Shown here piece after piece: positions 35,737 to 47,473 of a stretch of DNA of 64,000 bases; within the stretch, counting starts at the first letter, position 1; the number at the start of each line of letters is the position of its first letter. The translations under genes were made by a program, and so were the position numbers. Below the pieces are notes generated by a model, which was not told the DNA's origin, did not search any database, and worked only from the letters and a program-made list of their open reading frames with translations. This DNA is from Artemia franciscana (lineage: Eukaryota; Arthropoda; Branchiopoda; Anostraca; Artemiidae), in assembly GCF_032884065.1 (NCBI RefSeq), contig NW_027062691.1:310001-374000 (forward strand). Reading direction: 5' to 3'.

Positions 35737-36310
35737 ATTGAATAAAAAAACAAACAAGTTTTTATAGCTGAAATTGAGGAGCAACGTTGAAACTTAAAAC
35801 GAACAGAAATTATTATGTATATGACGGGGTTTGCCCTCTCCTTAATACCTTCCTCTTCATGTTAAAGTATTTTCAAACTTCTGACAAAGCTTCTTATTCT
35901 AATCAAACGACCATTGTGATTCTGGAGTCATTCTAAGAGAATTGGACAATAGTAAAACTTTAAAGTAACGAGCAAGGTATTGAAGAAGGCAAACCCCATC
36001 ATATATGGAATTATTTCTGTTCCTTTCAAATGTCAATGTTGCTCTTTACTTTCAGTTGAAAACTTGTTTAATTTCTGATCATTTTCCAACTAAAGCTGAG
36101 AAATCCAGCTTCACTTCATGAAAAAGTCCCTCCCACAGCAGAAAATTCTTCAAAGTAAAGTTCTTCCCACATAAATACCCCCTCCCTCTCAACAATTCCA
36201 TATTTGCTGAAAATCCCACAGGGAAATTTTTTGCAGACAATTCTTCCTGAAAAGTCATCCTTAACATACTCTCATTTGAAAAAGGCTTTAATTTCTGACC
36301 GTTTTTCAAA
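35737..36310 (+). mobile_element. Family H-related palindrome and flank
   Basis: The palindrome has arms about 35755-35870 and 35950-36060 ('acttaaaacgaacagaaattattatgtatatgacgggg' against 'ccccatcatatatggaattatttctgttc'). It is followed by the 'ttcatgaaaaagtccctccc' block that normally follows the palindromes. It sits about 110 bp upstream of the APBA exon acceptor, in the intron. Confidence 0.7.
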
Positions 36311-36314
36311 TCAT

Positions 36315-37463
36315 TAAACAAAAAAAAAACAACAATTTTTTAAAACAAAGCAAGGAGCGACATTAAAACTTAAAACGAATAAAAATTACTCCGTATATGA
36401 AAGGGGCTTTTCCTCCTCAACGCCCCGCTCTTTACGCTAAAGTTTGACTCTTTCTCTTAACTCTACATTTTAAAACAGTAAAAAACTTTAGCGTAAAGAG
36501 CGGGTCCCCCCAACCCCCCATTGCACTTCCTGGCTGAAGGGTCAAGAAACGGAGATCAGCACCGCCGGTACGGACTGTAAAGTCTAATGCCGTATCCTTT
36601 ACCTTTTTTTTTTACCTCACTTTCAGTAGAAAAACTTTTCATATTTATTTTTTCATTGTTTTTTTAAATAATGCTAGAAAATCCTGCGCCCCCTCCATTG
36701 AAAGTCTCTTCCCAATAAAACGTTCCTCCATTGAAAGGTCCTCCCACGTAACCCCCCCACTTCAACTCTCCCCCCAAACCAAAAAAATCCCCCTGAAAAC
36801 GTCTGTACACTTCCCAGTAACCATTACTATATGTAAACACAGGCCAAAGTTTGTAACTTGCAGCCCCTCCCACGGCGACTGCGGGGGAGTAAGTCGTCCC
36901 CAAAGACATAGTTATTAAGTTATTCGACTAGGTTGAATAAAATGGCTATCTCAGAATTTTGATCCGGTGATTTTGGGGAGAAAATGAGCGTGGGAGGGGC
37001 CTAGGTGCCCTCCAATTTTTTTGGTCACTTAAAAAGGGCACTAGAACTTTTAATTTCCGTTAGAGTGAGCCCTTTTGCGACATTCTAGGACCACTGAGTC
37101 GATACGATCACCCCTGGGAAAAAAACAACAACAAAAAAACAAATAAACACGCATCCGTGATTTGTCTTCTGGCAAAAAATGCTAAATTCCGCATTTTTGT
37201 AGATAGGGGCTTGAAACTTCTACAGTAAGGTTCTCTAATATCTGATGGTGTGATTTTCGTTAAGATCGTATGACTTTTAGGGGGTATTTCCCCCTATTTT
37301 CTAAAATGAGGCAAATCTTCTCAGGCTCGTAACTTTGATGGGTAAGACTAATCTTGATGAAACTTATATATTTAAAATCAGCATTAAAATGCGATTCTTT
37401 TGATGTAACTATTGGCATAAAAACTATCCTCCTTACTACAGTTCGTTACCACAAACTGTTTGA
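36315..37463 (+). mobile_element. Family H repeat with a SINE-derived insert
   Basis: The left palindrome arm (36345-36440) and loop are present. The right arm is cut after 'tttagcgtaaagagcggg' by a SINE tail at 36505-36613, and the element resumes with 'acctcactttcagtagaaaaactttt'. It ends at the hairpin (37439-37458, one stem mismatch) and TTTGA. The intervening blocks are intact. Confidence 0.8.
36505..36613 (+). repeat. SINE 3' end fragment inside family H
   Basis: About 108 bp nearly identical to 53245-53354: 'ccattgcacttcctggctga', 'ggagatcagcaccgccggta', 'cggactgtaaagtct', 'tttacc' plus a T run. Only the 3' part is present, consistent with 5'-truncated retroposition. Confidence 0.88.
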
Positions 37464-38482
37464 TGATGGATATCCTCTCCGTGGAAAATTTTCCCCAGAA
37501 ATCCCCTAAACCCAGTAGAAAGTTTCTCCAATGAAAAATCCCCCCATGGAAAACCCATTCTAGACTATCCCAACCCCGCTGAGAATTTCCCCCGGAACAT
37601 CACCAAATGTTAAATTTAGTCGGCAAACAAAAAGTAAGACAAATAAAAATAATTTGGTAAAGGAATTCTGGTCAACTCTCTCTTTGTAAAATTTTCCCTG
37701 GAAAGATCACCCACGGAAACTTTTCTCTCCATGGAAAATTTTTCATCATAGTAAATCCTCCGAAGCAGAGAGTTCCCGTCCCCCCAGAAAACAAGATGTC
37801 TAAATACCTCCCAACAACAAATACAATTCGAAAACAATGGGTAAATTTTGTAACTTACAGCCCTTTCCCCAGGGACTGTGGGTGAACGTGTTATCCCTAG
37901 AGTCATAGTTATTGTACCTTTCAACTATGCTGAACAAAATGAATGAACGAAAATTTTAAGCGGACGACTTTGGGTAATAAAGGTCGTGGGAGGGGGCTAC
38001 TTACACTCTAATATTTTTGGTTACTTTAAACGGGCAGTAGGACTTTCAATTTCCGACCAAATTAGTCCTCTCCCGATCTTCTAGGGCTACTGATTAAACG
38101 TGATCACTCCCTGGAACAAAACACGCATCCGTGATCTTTCTTCTGGCAAAAAATGCAAAATTCCATATTTTTGCTGGTAGGAGCTTCAAATCTCCACAAA
38201 AGGGTTCTCTTATGTCTGAAACGCCGAATCTGATGGTGTGATTTTCATTAAAATCGCTTGACGTTTTAGGGGTATTTCTCTCCTTTTTTCAAAATTGGTC
38301 AAAACCTCTCAGGCCCGCAACCTTTGATGGGTAACATCAAAATTAATGACCTTTATATATTTTGAACAAAATAAAAATTCCAATTTGTTTGGTATATAAT
38401 TGTTAGCAAATCTCTCTTTCTAAAGTTCCGGTTACTATTGAGCCGTGTCGCTCCCCACTTACAGTTTGTTACCACGAACTTT
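37464..38482 (+). mobile_element. Family H repeat, second diverged copy in tandem
   Basis: From the 'tggaaaattttcccc' block through the 'gatcactccctgg' and 'tcttctggcaaaaaatgc' modules to a degraded hairpin (38462-38480). It lacks the palindromes and is more diverged than its neighbour. Confidence 0.7.
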
Positions 38483-39391
38483 TAGATAAGTTTTGTGAGT
38501 CACAAAAAGTTGATAAGTTGTAAAAGATTTGAAGCCTTATTATTATTAAATAACAAATCAAATTTACAGTAATGAAACAATACAACAACTGAACAATAAT
38601 TACAAGAATTAAACAAAGAACTAAACAGTAATTACAGACAATATCTAAACAATGATCGAATTAAAATAACAAATTAAAATTAAATAATAAATAAAAGAAA
38701 ACGAAAAATATGCTTGATAATTGAATAAGTTAATCGGTTATTGACGTACGCAGTATGTACACAGATGAACGCAGTATGACGGTAAGGCACATGAATACTA
38801 AGCAGAACAATTACATTTGAAGTATTTCAATGGGATTTGAAATCAGCTTAGTCATTAGCCTACGTAAAGAATGTTCCAATACAATTAATACATTACTCAA
38901 ATTAGGATTAGAAGTAATATTTTCTTATCTATTTAAACTATTTTTATCTATTACCTATTTTTCTATCTGAAAAAATGGCAAGTCCAAAAAAAATTTATAG
39001 AAAAAACTTTAAGACTCTATTCGGTACTGAATTTACGGTACAATAGCTCGCTCGCGATGGAATAGCGCTATTTCTTCCATGCCACCAGCAAGGTTTACCA
39101 AGATTTTTTAACAAGTTGTTAAGAACAAGTTACTTATAATAGCTTAACCGGTTCTAATATAAATTAGTCGAGTCTACTTCTAAAAGTTAAAAAAGTGAAC
39201 ATATAGTCTGAAAAAAAAAAAACAACAAACAAACACAAACACATTAGGATTATTCCAACTGTTCTGACTGCTATTCCCCCTATGAATGTGTTCTCACTAA
39301 TAAAGAAATTTATCCAAACATGTTGGTATGGAAAAAAAAAATCAACTTCTTGCACTGAGAACGTAGCTTTCTTCGCGACTGTTAATTTTTT
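38483..39391. other. A-rich low-complexity intron sequence
   Basis: Long A/T tracts with 'aacaat' and 'aattac' repetitions (38560-38700). No gene-like content recognised. Confidence 0.4.
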
Positions 39392-39740
39392 TCAAACAGT
39401 TTGTCGTAACAAATTCTAAGTAAGGAGCGAAACAACTCGATATTAACAGAAACCTTAAAGAACAGAATTCTGATATCAATAAACAAATCGAAAGAATTGG
39501 CTTATTATGCTGACTCCAAACATATGAGATTCAAAGTTTGACTGTTTGTCCCAATTTCCGAAGATGAAACACAAGAGCCGTTTAATTAGAATAAGAAGCT
39601 TCTTAAAAGTGCTAAAAATTTTAGCGTGAAGAGCAAGGTATTGATGATAGCAGCAACCCCTTTATATACGGAATAATTTATGTTTGTTTTAAGTTTTAAT
39701 ATTGACCCTTACTTAGAGTTGAAATTTTTTTTTCTAATGA
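39392..39740 (-). mobile_element. Family H repeat, internally deleted copy
   Basis: The hairpin end (39397-39416, diverged) with CTAAGTAAGGAGCGAAAC is joined through the 'ttatgctgactccaaa' block directly to the right half of a palindrome, ending in the 'gacccttacttagagttgaa' terminus. Confidence 0.65.
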
Positions 39741-40410
39741 TATGCTAAGCAACTGGAAGTCAATCCCTAGATGTCTGGCGGTCACCCAACTAATAAATAT
39801 TTTTCATATCTAACTCTACTATCAATATAGTTGAATTCATGTCACTCCACTTTCCTCTCGATTTTAATTGCAGTGTTTTCCTTTTCTGTGAAAGGTAAAT
39901 TTTTGCAGTATTATATTCAACAGTCTTATATTCAACTTATGAAAATAAAGGTTAAAGTTTAAAAAAACTTATTTTATTTGTTTTTTTAGGCCTAATGTTT
40001 GTTGTTATTTTTTAATGTTAATTTTTTTTCTTTTCTTTGTTTTAATTACGCTCCATATTTTTCCTTTTTTTATAAATGAATAAATACATTAAATACATGC
40101 CATCTTGTAATACATGGATACATAAATAGATAAAACATTTTGTATGAATATACAAAATGATATATAATGATAATCATATATAATAAATAATCATAATATA
40201 ATAAATACACGTATAACAAATATATAATAATAAAACATGGTATATAAACAATTTTATAAACATAGCTTCTTTCTTCAACTAGGATTCGTAAATATAGGAA
40301 AGCTAATAAGAAAATACGAATCATTAATGTTCGTTAACATTAATTTTCAGGGAGATTTTGGAGCGCAAAATTTTCCATTGGGACGATTACCGTTACCTCA
40401 ACAGACTCCT
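39741..40410. other. AT-rich intron sequence
   Basis: Very AT-rich (40060-40250), with no recognised feature. The 84-codon minus frame is a composition artefact. Confidence 0.4.
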
Positions 40411-40742
40411 CCTAGCGGAGTGGTTAACACGATAGACTTGAAATGCTTTGTCCGTGAGGACGGGGGCTCAAGTCTTGGTATCGCTGGTTATTTGGTTTGG
40501 AAGGAGGTCAATGGCGTGACTCTGTAAGCTCAGCCAGAGTCAACCCAACTCTAAATGGGTACCTGGAGAAATCTGGAAGGTAAACAGGAAAGGTAAGCGA
40601 AAGCACAAGATGGCTGGTCAGCCAGGCCGAACAACCAGGAAGTGCAACAAATTGCACTTCCTGACTGAAGAGCCATGAACCGTAGATTAGCCCCACCAGT
40701 AGGGACTGTAAAGTCCAAAGCCTTACTTTTACCTTTTCTTTA
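40411..40742 (+). repeat. tRNA-derived SINE, variant head
   Basis: The head 40411-40489 resembles a class II tRNA: box A-like TAGCGGAGTGGTTAACACG and box B-like GGCTCAAGTCTTGG. From about 40494 it shares the body of the SINE at 53029-53354 ('tggcgtga', 'cctggagaaatctgg', 'ggactgtaaagtc', 'accttttctt'). The body is more diverged than the copy at 53 kb and contains a 12-bp hairpin at 40636-40663 that is not in that copy. No clear target-site duplication. Confidence 0.75.
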
Positions 40743-41340
40743 CGACAGACACGGGGTCTTTGTGGAGGCTCGGGTGAGAAGCAAAGAAGAAAAACAAAAA
40801 GAATACCCTAGCGGCGTTATCACTTTCATCACTGAGCTTTTAATGAAGGCTATAATAGGTAATTTAAGGTCCACTTGTCGATTCAGCCTTCTGAAAATAG
40901 GCGCATTTCTGAAGGCCAGTCCCTCTATACTGGCAGAAACCTAAAAGTCAATACTTATAAAATAATAAATAACTCCAAGACGCTTTGCTGCCACAAGCCA
41001 TGCAAGAATTCTAGATACTACTAAGGTCTTTACATTAATCTCCCGAAAACAAATTTTGTCAATATGACACAGGAATACCTTATAATGTTTCTCTTACTGA
41101 TGAGTACAGGAACGAGTTTAGAGGTGAGGCCCTCAAACTTTGGTCTCACAATAAACTTACAGTTTTTACAATTTCCACGTATTTTAATATATACTTCTCT
41201 ATAAATTAAAGTACATGGATATTTCATAGGAAACGATGGAGCGCTTTAGAATATATAACTATATATAATTATATAATTAGAATACAGAATATAAATAGTC
41301 TTTAGAACTATTTTAAATCCAATAAAATAAATATACTAGC
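40743..41340. other. Intron sequence, nothing recognised
   Basis: Between the SINE and the APBA exon. No gene-like content on the plus strand. The minus frame at 41030-41227 has no motif. Confidence 0.4.
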
Positions 41341-41505
41341 CTCTTCCGATTCAAAGATATGACAGACCATTCTCGGCGTTTTGCTTATCCTTGGGCCATC
41401 TTCTCCTTCAACTGGTGGAGTTCTTCTCCGGGCCATCAAAACAACTAAATCTCCTATGTCAGCAATATAGGATATTGTTCGCAAAGCGTGATCCATCATA
41501 ATCTC
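41341..41505 (-). CDS. APBA1: X11/Mint (APBA) exon: core of PTB domain
   Basis: A 55-codon phase-0 exon after a strong acceptor (TTTCTCTTTCAG). It encodes EIMMD, then [20 protein letters not shown], then a short variable loop ([20 protein letters not shown]) and [10 protein letters not shown]. The first and last blocks are hallmark PTB strands of X11/Mint proteins. The loop is shorter than in vertebrates. The protein must continue with AQFIAQSIG from 35629 (vertebrate: ESEDAQLIAQSIG), which places the exon end at the GAG codon 41341-41343. The intron then starts GCTAGT, a GC rather than GT donor. A GT four bases further in would put the next exon out of frame. Confidence 0.93.
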
Positions 41506-41734
41506 CTGAAAGAGAAAGGTATCATCTGCTACAAAATTGTTAATAATGTTGGAGCACAAAAAATTGTACATACGGCTAAGGAAAGGAGAGATAATTGACT
41601 ATTCCTTTTAATAAGATTCAATTAAATTCAAGATATATAGAAACAAAAATTATAGATGGGGAACCAACAGAAAGCTAGGCTCGTATAGAAGGCTACTTTA
41701 ATACTAATACGAAAAAAAAAATAGTTAAAAATAT
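41506..41734. other. Intron sequence
   Basis: Short spacer between the exon and the minisatellite. Confidence 0.4.
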
Positions 41735-43725
41735 TTAGAGGAAGAAGGAATAAAAGAGGCTACCTCTAAAGTAAAATGACAGAATATGACAATGACATAA
41801 AAAACACGATGATTTGCAATCAAGGGCAAATCTACCTGCATAATTGGTGAGTTTCTGTTACTCTACATACAAAATATTTGGAGAAAGAAGAAAAAAAGGC
41901 TACCTCTGAAGTATAACGGCAGAATATCAAATGACATAGAAAAACATGACAATTTGCCATCAAGGGCAAATCTACATGTATTATCGGTAAGTGTCTGTAA
42001 CTCTACATACAGAAAAAGCTTATTATAACGACAGAATATACCGACAGTTATAATGACAGAACATCCAAATGAAATAGAAAAACATTATAATTTGCCATCA
42101 AGGGCAAATCTACTTGTAAAATTGGTAAGTGTTTGTAACTCTACATACAGAAAAAGTTTATTATAACGACAGAATATAACGACAGTTATAACGGCCGAAT
42201 ATCAAAATGAAATAGAAAAACGTGATAATTTGTCATCAAGGGCAAATCTACCTGTATAATTGGTAAGTGTCTGTAATTCTACATACTTAATATTTGTAGG
42301 AAGAAGGGAAGAAGAGACTACCTCTCAAGTATAAAGACAGATTATCAACATGAAATAGAAAAACATGATAATTTTCCATCAAGGACAAATCTACATGTAT
42401 AATCGATAAGTGTCTGTAACTCTACATACAGAAATAGTTTATATAACGACAGAATATCAAAATGCAATAGAAAAACATGATAATGTGCCACCAAGGGCGA
42501 ATCTACTGGTAAAATTGGTAAGTGTCTGTAGCTCTACATACAGAAAAAGTTTATTATGACGACAGAATATAACAACAGTTATTACGACAGAATATCAAAA
42601 TGAAATAGAAAAACATGATAATTTGCCATCAAGGGCAAATCTACCTTTATAATTGGTAAATGTCTGTAACTCTACATACAGAATATTCGGAGGAAGAAGG
42701 GAAAAAGAGACTACCTCTAAAGTATACCGAAAGATTATCCAATGGAAATAGAAAAACATGATAATTTGCCATCAAGGGCAAATCTACCTTTATAATTGGT
42801 AAATGTCTGTAACTCTACATACAGAATATTCGGAGGAAGAAGGGAAAAAGAGGCTACCTTTAAAATATGACGGCAGATTATCCAAATTAAATAGAAAAAC
42901 CTGATAATTTACCATAAACGGCAAATCTACCTGTATAATTGGTAAGTGTCTGTAACCCTACATAGAGAATATTTGGAGGAAGAATGGAAAAAGAGGCTAA
43001 CTCTAAAGTATAACCATTAAAATGAAATAGAAAAACATGATAATTTGCAATCAAGGGCAAATATAACAGTATAATTGGTAAGTGTCGGCAACTCTACATA
43101 CAGAATATTCGGAGGAAAAAGGGAAAAAGAGGCTACCTTTAAAGTATGACGACAGATTATCCAAATTAAATAGAAAACATGATAATTTGCCATAGAGAGC
43201 AAATCTACCTTTATAATTGGTAAGTGTCTGTTACCCTACACAGAAAATATTTCGAGGAAGAAGGTAAAAAGAGGCTAACTCTAAAGTATAACGACAGAAT
43301 ATCAAAATGACATAGCAAAACATGATAATTTGCCACCAAGGGCAAATCTACATGTATAATCGGTAAATGTCTGTAACTCTACATACATAGGCTAATATTC
43401 GTAGGAAGAGGGGAAAAAGAGGCTACCTTTAAAGTATAACGACAGATTATCCAAATTAAATAGAAAAACATGATAATTTGCCATAAAGGGCAAATCTACC
43501 TCTATAATTGGCAAGTGTCTGTAACCCTACATAGAGAATATTTTGAGGAAGAAGGGGAAAAGAGGCTACCTTTAAAGTATGACGACAGATTATCCAAATT
43601 AAATAGAAAAATATGATAATTTACCATAAAAGGCAAATCTACCTGTATAATTGGTAAGTGTCTGTAACCCTACATAGAGAATATTTGGAGGAAGAGGGGA
43701 AAAAGAGGCTAACTCTAAAGTATAG
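41735..43725 (+). repeat. Minisatellite, about 139-bp unit, 14 copies
   Basis: The landmark 'gggcaaatctacc' recurs about every 139 bp from 41826 to 43632. Each unit has a small hairpin (ATTTGCC, loop ATCAAG, GGCAAAT), then 'ataattggtaagtgtctgtaac' and 'tctacatacagaa'. Two linker types alternate: type A ('ggaggaagaagggaaaaaga', then 'ggctacctctaaagta') and type B ('aaaagtttattataacgaca', then a duplicated 'gaatataacgacagt'). Type B occurs only in the left half (about 41998-42600). Located in the 10.8 kb APBA intron. Confidence 0.92.
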
Positions 43726-44999
43726 TTTGTAAAGTTTAAAACGAACTTATTTAACTTAGGCCTCTTAGCAATGCCTCTTTTGCATTTGGGGCAAAATCTT
43801 GATTGTCCCCCCTCCCTTGTCTTCCAATAATTTTGAGGTCAAATTCTACCAAAATTTTCATTTATTAACAAAATGCGCTGTCTACTTTATTTTAACAAAT
43901 AATAGGTTTCAAAAATTACAAAATGAGTAGTGATGCCTCAGTCTATTTAAAGATGCCCACAAGGGGGGTATAGAGTTATCAATCGCTCAGGACGTTATTA
44001 CGCGCACCTGGGTCTTACACAACACTATACTATACTTGTTTGTTTTTTAATGTTACATAAATTATTCTAGTATAATTATTTTTTTAACTTACAGTTGAGA
44101 ATGCAAGTAAATGCCAAAGCGAGAATGCCAGCACTAAATAGGATTCTTTTCCTCCTTTAAGACTGGTACAAAGACCCCCATCTAAGAACAACTTTAAAGA
44201 TAATAAATATGAGTCTCGCAAATGCACTTCCAGGAAATATAGTACACCCATTAAATTTTGGCTGTTTATACCCTAATGTACCAAGGACAGATAAATGAAA
44301 TCTTAATGTTAGAATTAGCTAAGTGGAAAATCAAAAACTTAAACAACCGATCACGTCAGCTTGGTGATATCTCAGCCTGGTGATGAGGGATCGAGAGGCT
44401 GAACCCAGTTTTACCAACACACAGCCAAGAAACGTCATTAATCCAATCCACATACAAGACTAATGCCGTGTACAGGTGGGTTAATGGGTTGGGAGGCGTT
44501 TGGAAATTTTTTTATCAAATATATCTTAAAATCATTTCCTAGTGAAAAATGTCTTCATATGCAGCTAAGCAGCTTTTGGTAATAGCTGGCACAACAATTG
44601 GCATAAAGAATTTGGCTAAAAAGACGCTCAGGGTGCATATTTCTTTTGAAGGCGCAGTTGCCTTAGGGCATAAACATACTGTAAATATTTCAAAAGTTTT
44701 AACAGACGAAAAACATTGTCAAATTTCAGGGATAGCTTTTATTTACTTTTTATCACGTTGCAATATGGCATCATGACAAAAATGTGATGCAGCCCTAAAA
44801 CTTCTTAATTTTTAATATAGAATATTTTGAAAATTGATGTTTTAAAGTACTGGACTTAATGGGGTCCAGTGGGGTTTTACCCCACTCAACCCTATTGGGT
44901 CTATATTAGACATGCTTGCTAAGTAATGATTTAGAGAGTATTAACAGACAGTATTGTGGTTTGTTCTTAGCATTTTTCTTATAATCAGAGTCTTATATT
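43726..44999. other. Intron sequence, nothing recognised
   Basis: The 75-codon plus frame at 44549-44776 has no recognised motif. Confidence 0.35.
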
Positions 45000-46125
45000 C
45001 AATTGGAACTTGAATGTGATATCAGATGGCTGGCACATGGCACCCCCTGCCAAGCGTTTTCACGCCTACAACATTTTTAAGCACTTTCCTATAAAAATAG
45101 CTATTTAAATTAGAATCAATCGTTTAAACTTAAAGGAAAATCTTCAATAGCGTTGATGCCTCGTGACAATTGACACCAGCGTGGCGTAATGTACCTCCCC
45201 CGTGGCACTCTCTGGCGTGCACTATTACAGCTAAGGCATTTTCAACCCATTCCCTAAAAAATAACAAGCTGACAAACTAAAATTGACCATTTGTTTTTAT
45301 TTGAACAGCGGGTGATGGCATTACATTGTTAGAACATGTTAGTCCAAGGCAATTCACGCCATCCTGACACACTGTAGCTGGGACACGGCGCCATCTGCTA
45401 AGCGTTATCACGCCTACAGTATTTTCGGGCAAAAATTCTACAGTATTTTCAGGCATACCAAAAAAACCATTTACACTAGAATCGATCCTTTAACCCCAAA
45501 AGAAAATCTCCAAGAGCGTTTCTTCTGATGTCTCGTGACAAATGACACCAGCATGGAGCAATTAATCTACTCGATGAAACCCTCTGGAGTGTCAAATTTA
45601 AGCATCAAAGTATCAAATTTAAGCATTTTCAGCCTTTTTTCCCAATAAAAATAAGCTTAAAAACTAAATTTGACCATTTTTGTTATTTGAACAGTGAGAA
45701 CTTCCACTTCATTGTTAGAACGTGTTAATCCAAGGCAATACACGCCACCAAGGCACACTATGGCTGGCACACGCCACTCTCTAGAAAGTATTATCACACC
45801 TACAACATTTTCTAGCAATGTCCTACAAATATAACCATTCACACTAGAATCGATCGTTTACATTTAAAGAAAAATCTCTAATAGTGTTTCTAGTGATGTA
45901 TCGTGACAATTGATGCCAGCGTGGCAGAGATCACCCGATCATTGAAACCCTTTGGCATGCACTGTTACACCTAAGGCATTTTCAACCTTTTTCCCACAAA
46001 AATAAGCTTCTAAACTAAAATTAACCATTGTTTTTATTTGAGCATCGAGAAAATCCCATTTCATTATTATGTCGTGATAGTCCAAGGCAATTCCCAGCCT
46101 GAGACACGCAATGGTTGGCTCGAAG
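45000..46125. repeat. Satellite array, about 365-bp unit, three copies plus a partial
   Basis: 'atggctggcacacg'-type landmarks at about 45027, 45392, 45765 and 46111, each followed by 'ttatcacgcctacaacattttc', 'actagaatcgatcgttta', 'tcgtgacaattgacaccagcgtggc', 'ctaaggcattttcaacc' and 'tttttatttgaacag'. Spacing 346-373 bp. Units are clearly diverged. Confidence 0.85.
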
Positions 46126-46774
46126 CACTCTATGCCATCCATTAAGATTCTTACCTCCAACGGTCTCGGTACCCCCACTTCTTGTTCCACCTCCACCACT
46201 TCTGCCACTGATTCCATCAGTTTCAAATCCCCCACTCCCCCCTCCAATTCCGCAGTTCTGATACCGCCAATTCCGCTCCGACTTCCACCGATTCCAAGAT
46301 TTTTTACGTGACTGCCCCCGTGGTAATCTATAGCTAGCCATCGACAATAGCTAGTTTATTGTACGTTTTCAAATAGTATTACTTGAAAACTGGAAGGATA
46401 AACTTTCACATCTTATGAAGATGAAATATTTCAAGAGACTGAACTATGAAACAAGCATTAATGGGGATCTTTCAGGAATGTTTACGCGTCATGACAGTGA
46501 GGGGTTGAATTCCTTCGGAGTGCCCAAGAATTTCATTCATCAAAATGCGGGTTATACCAAATTAAAATTTCCAGGGATGATAGTGCTCAAAGAGAATGCT
46601 AACATAAAAGTTTCAGTTGATGACGAAGATCACCTTCTTGCTTATGCTGCTAAACATTACCCGTTGATAGATCCTATCACATTTTACTGGCATTAGCATT
46701 CAAAAGATGACAGGAAGAAGACGAGCCTACTGCATCACCATTGTCATAATGCATATCTTATCCAGGTGCCGAAA
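46126..46774. other. Gly-rich open stretch (minus) and unrecognised 93-codon frame (plus)
   Basis: The minus frame 46021-46347 begins MSMASYRLPRG and runs into a Gly/Ser/Thr-rich part. A second minus frame over the same bases (45939-46247) is also open, as expected of short GGN/GAA repetition. An apparent donor (GGAG|GTAAGAAT) lies at about 46156. The plus frame 46415-46696 (93 codons, ends ...PLIDPITFYWH) has balanced composition but no family I recognise. Neither is called as a gene. Confidence 0.3.
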
Positions 46775-47367
46775 CTGCAACCTATGTAAAAATATGGCCC
46801 ACTGAGTAGTATACCAGTGCAAAAATGGGAACATGCAAGTGCTTGTCTCACTTTAATTTGTCATACTCTATTCTTTAACAGAATATTCTTTAAACTGTCA
46901 TTTGTTTTAAATACCTCTCTTTTCGCCTTTCTTATTTTGACTTTTTTGCTCTTTTTATTTACATTTGCAATAAATTTGAATCCTTTTTCTTTTTCAAAAA
47001 CTTTCTTTTGCATTTTAAATGATACAAAGAATGTCTTCCGTATGTTCACGTTTTGAAAAAAAATACTTTCTAATCAAACAGACTTGAGATGTGTCCCATG
47101 AACAGTAAATTCTTGGATGAAGAAAAAGGAAGTACAAAAGAAAGTCCTTAAGACTTGTGTTTCTTTTTATTGTTGTTTGAGTTTTTTATATATATATACC
47201 TTCCTTTCTAAACGAAAAGACGTCAAGCATGTTCCCTGGATAAAAAAACAACTCTTGAGTGATAAACAAGAAAAGGTAAAATTTGTTATTATCGTTCATT
47301 GCTTTTTTTTTGTTATTAGAATATTGATCTGAATGAGTGGAAGTTCTTACTCTTTTTGTTTTCGCTC

Positions 47368-47473
<106 letters not shown>

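Noticed and set aside
40411-40489. Second tRNA-like gene
   Set aside because: Poor stem pairing and linked to the same SINE body, so annotated as a SINE.
41735-43725. CRISPR-like array
   Set aside because: Units of about 139 bp are repeated over their whole length with no unique spacers, in a eukaryotic intron. It is a minisatellite.
46021-46347. 108-codon Gly-rich protein on the minus strand
   Set aside because: The purine-rich repetition is open in two minus frames and merges into the 365-bp satellite. There is no family, no supported exon structure, and only one donor-like site.
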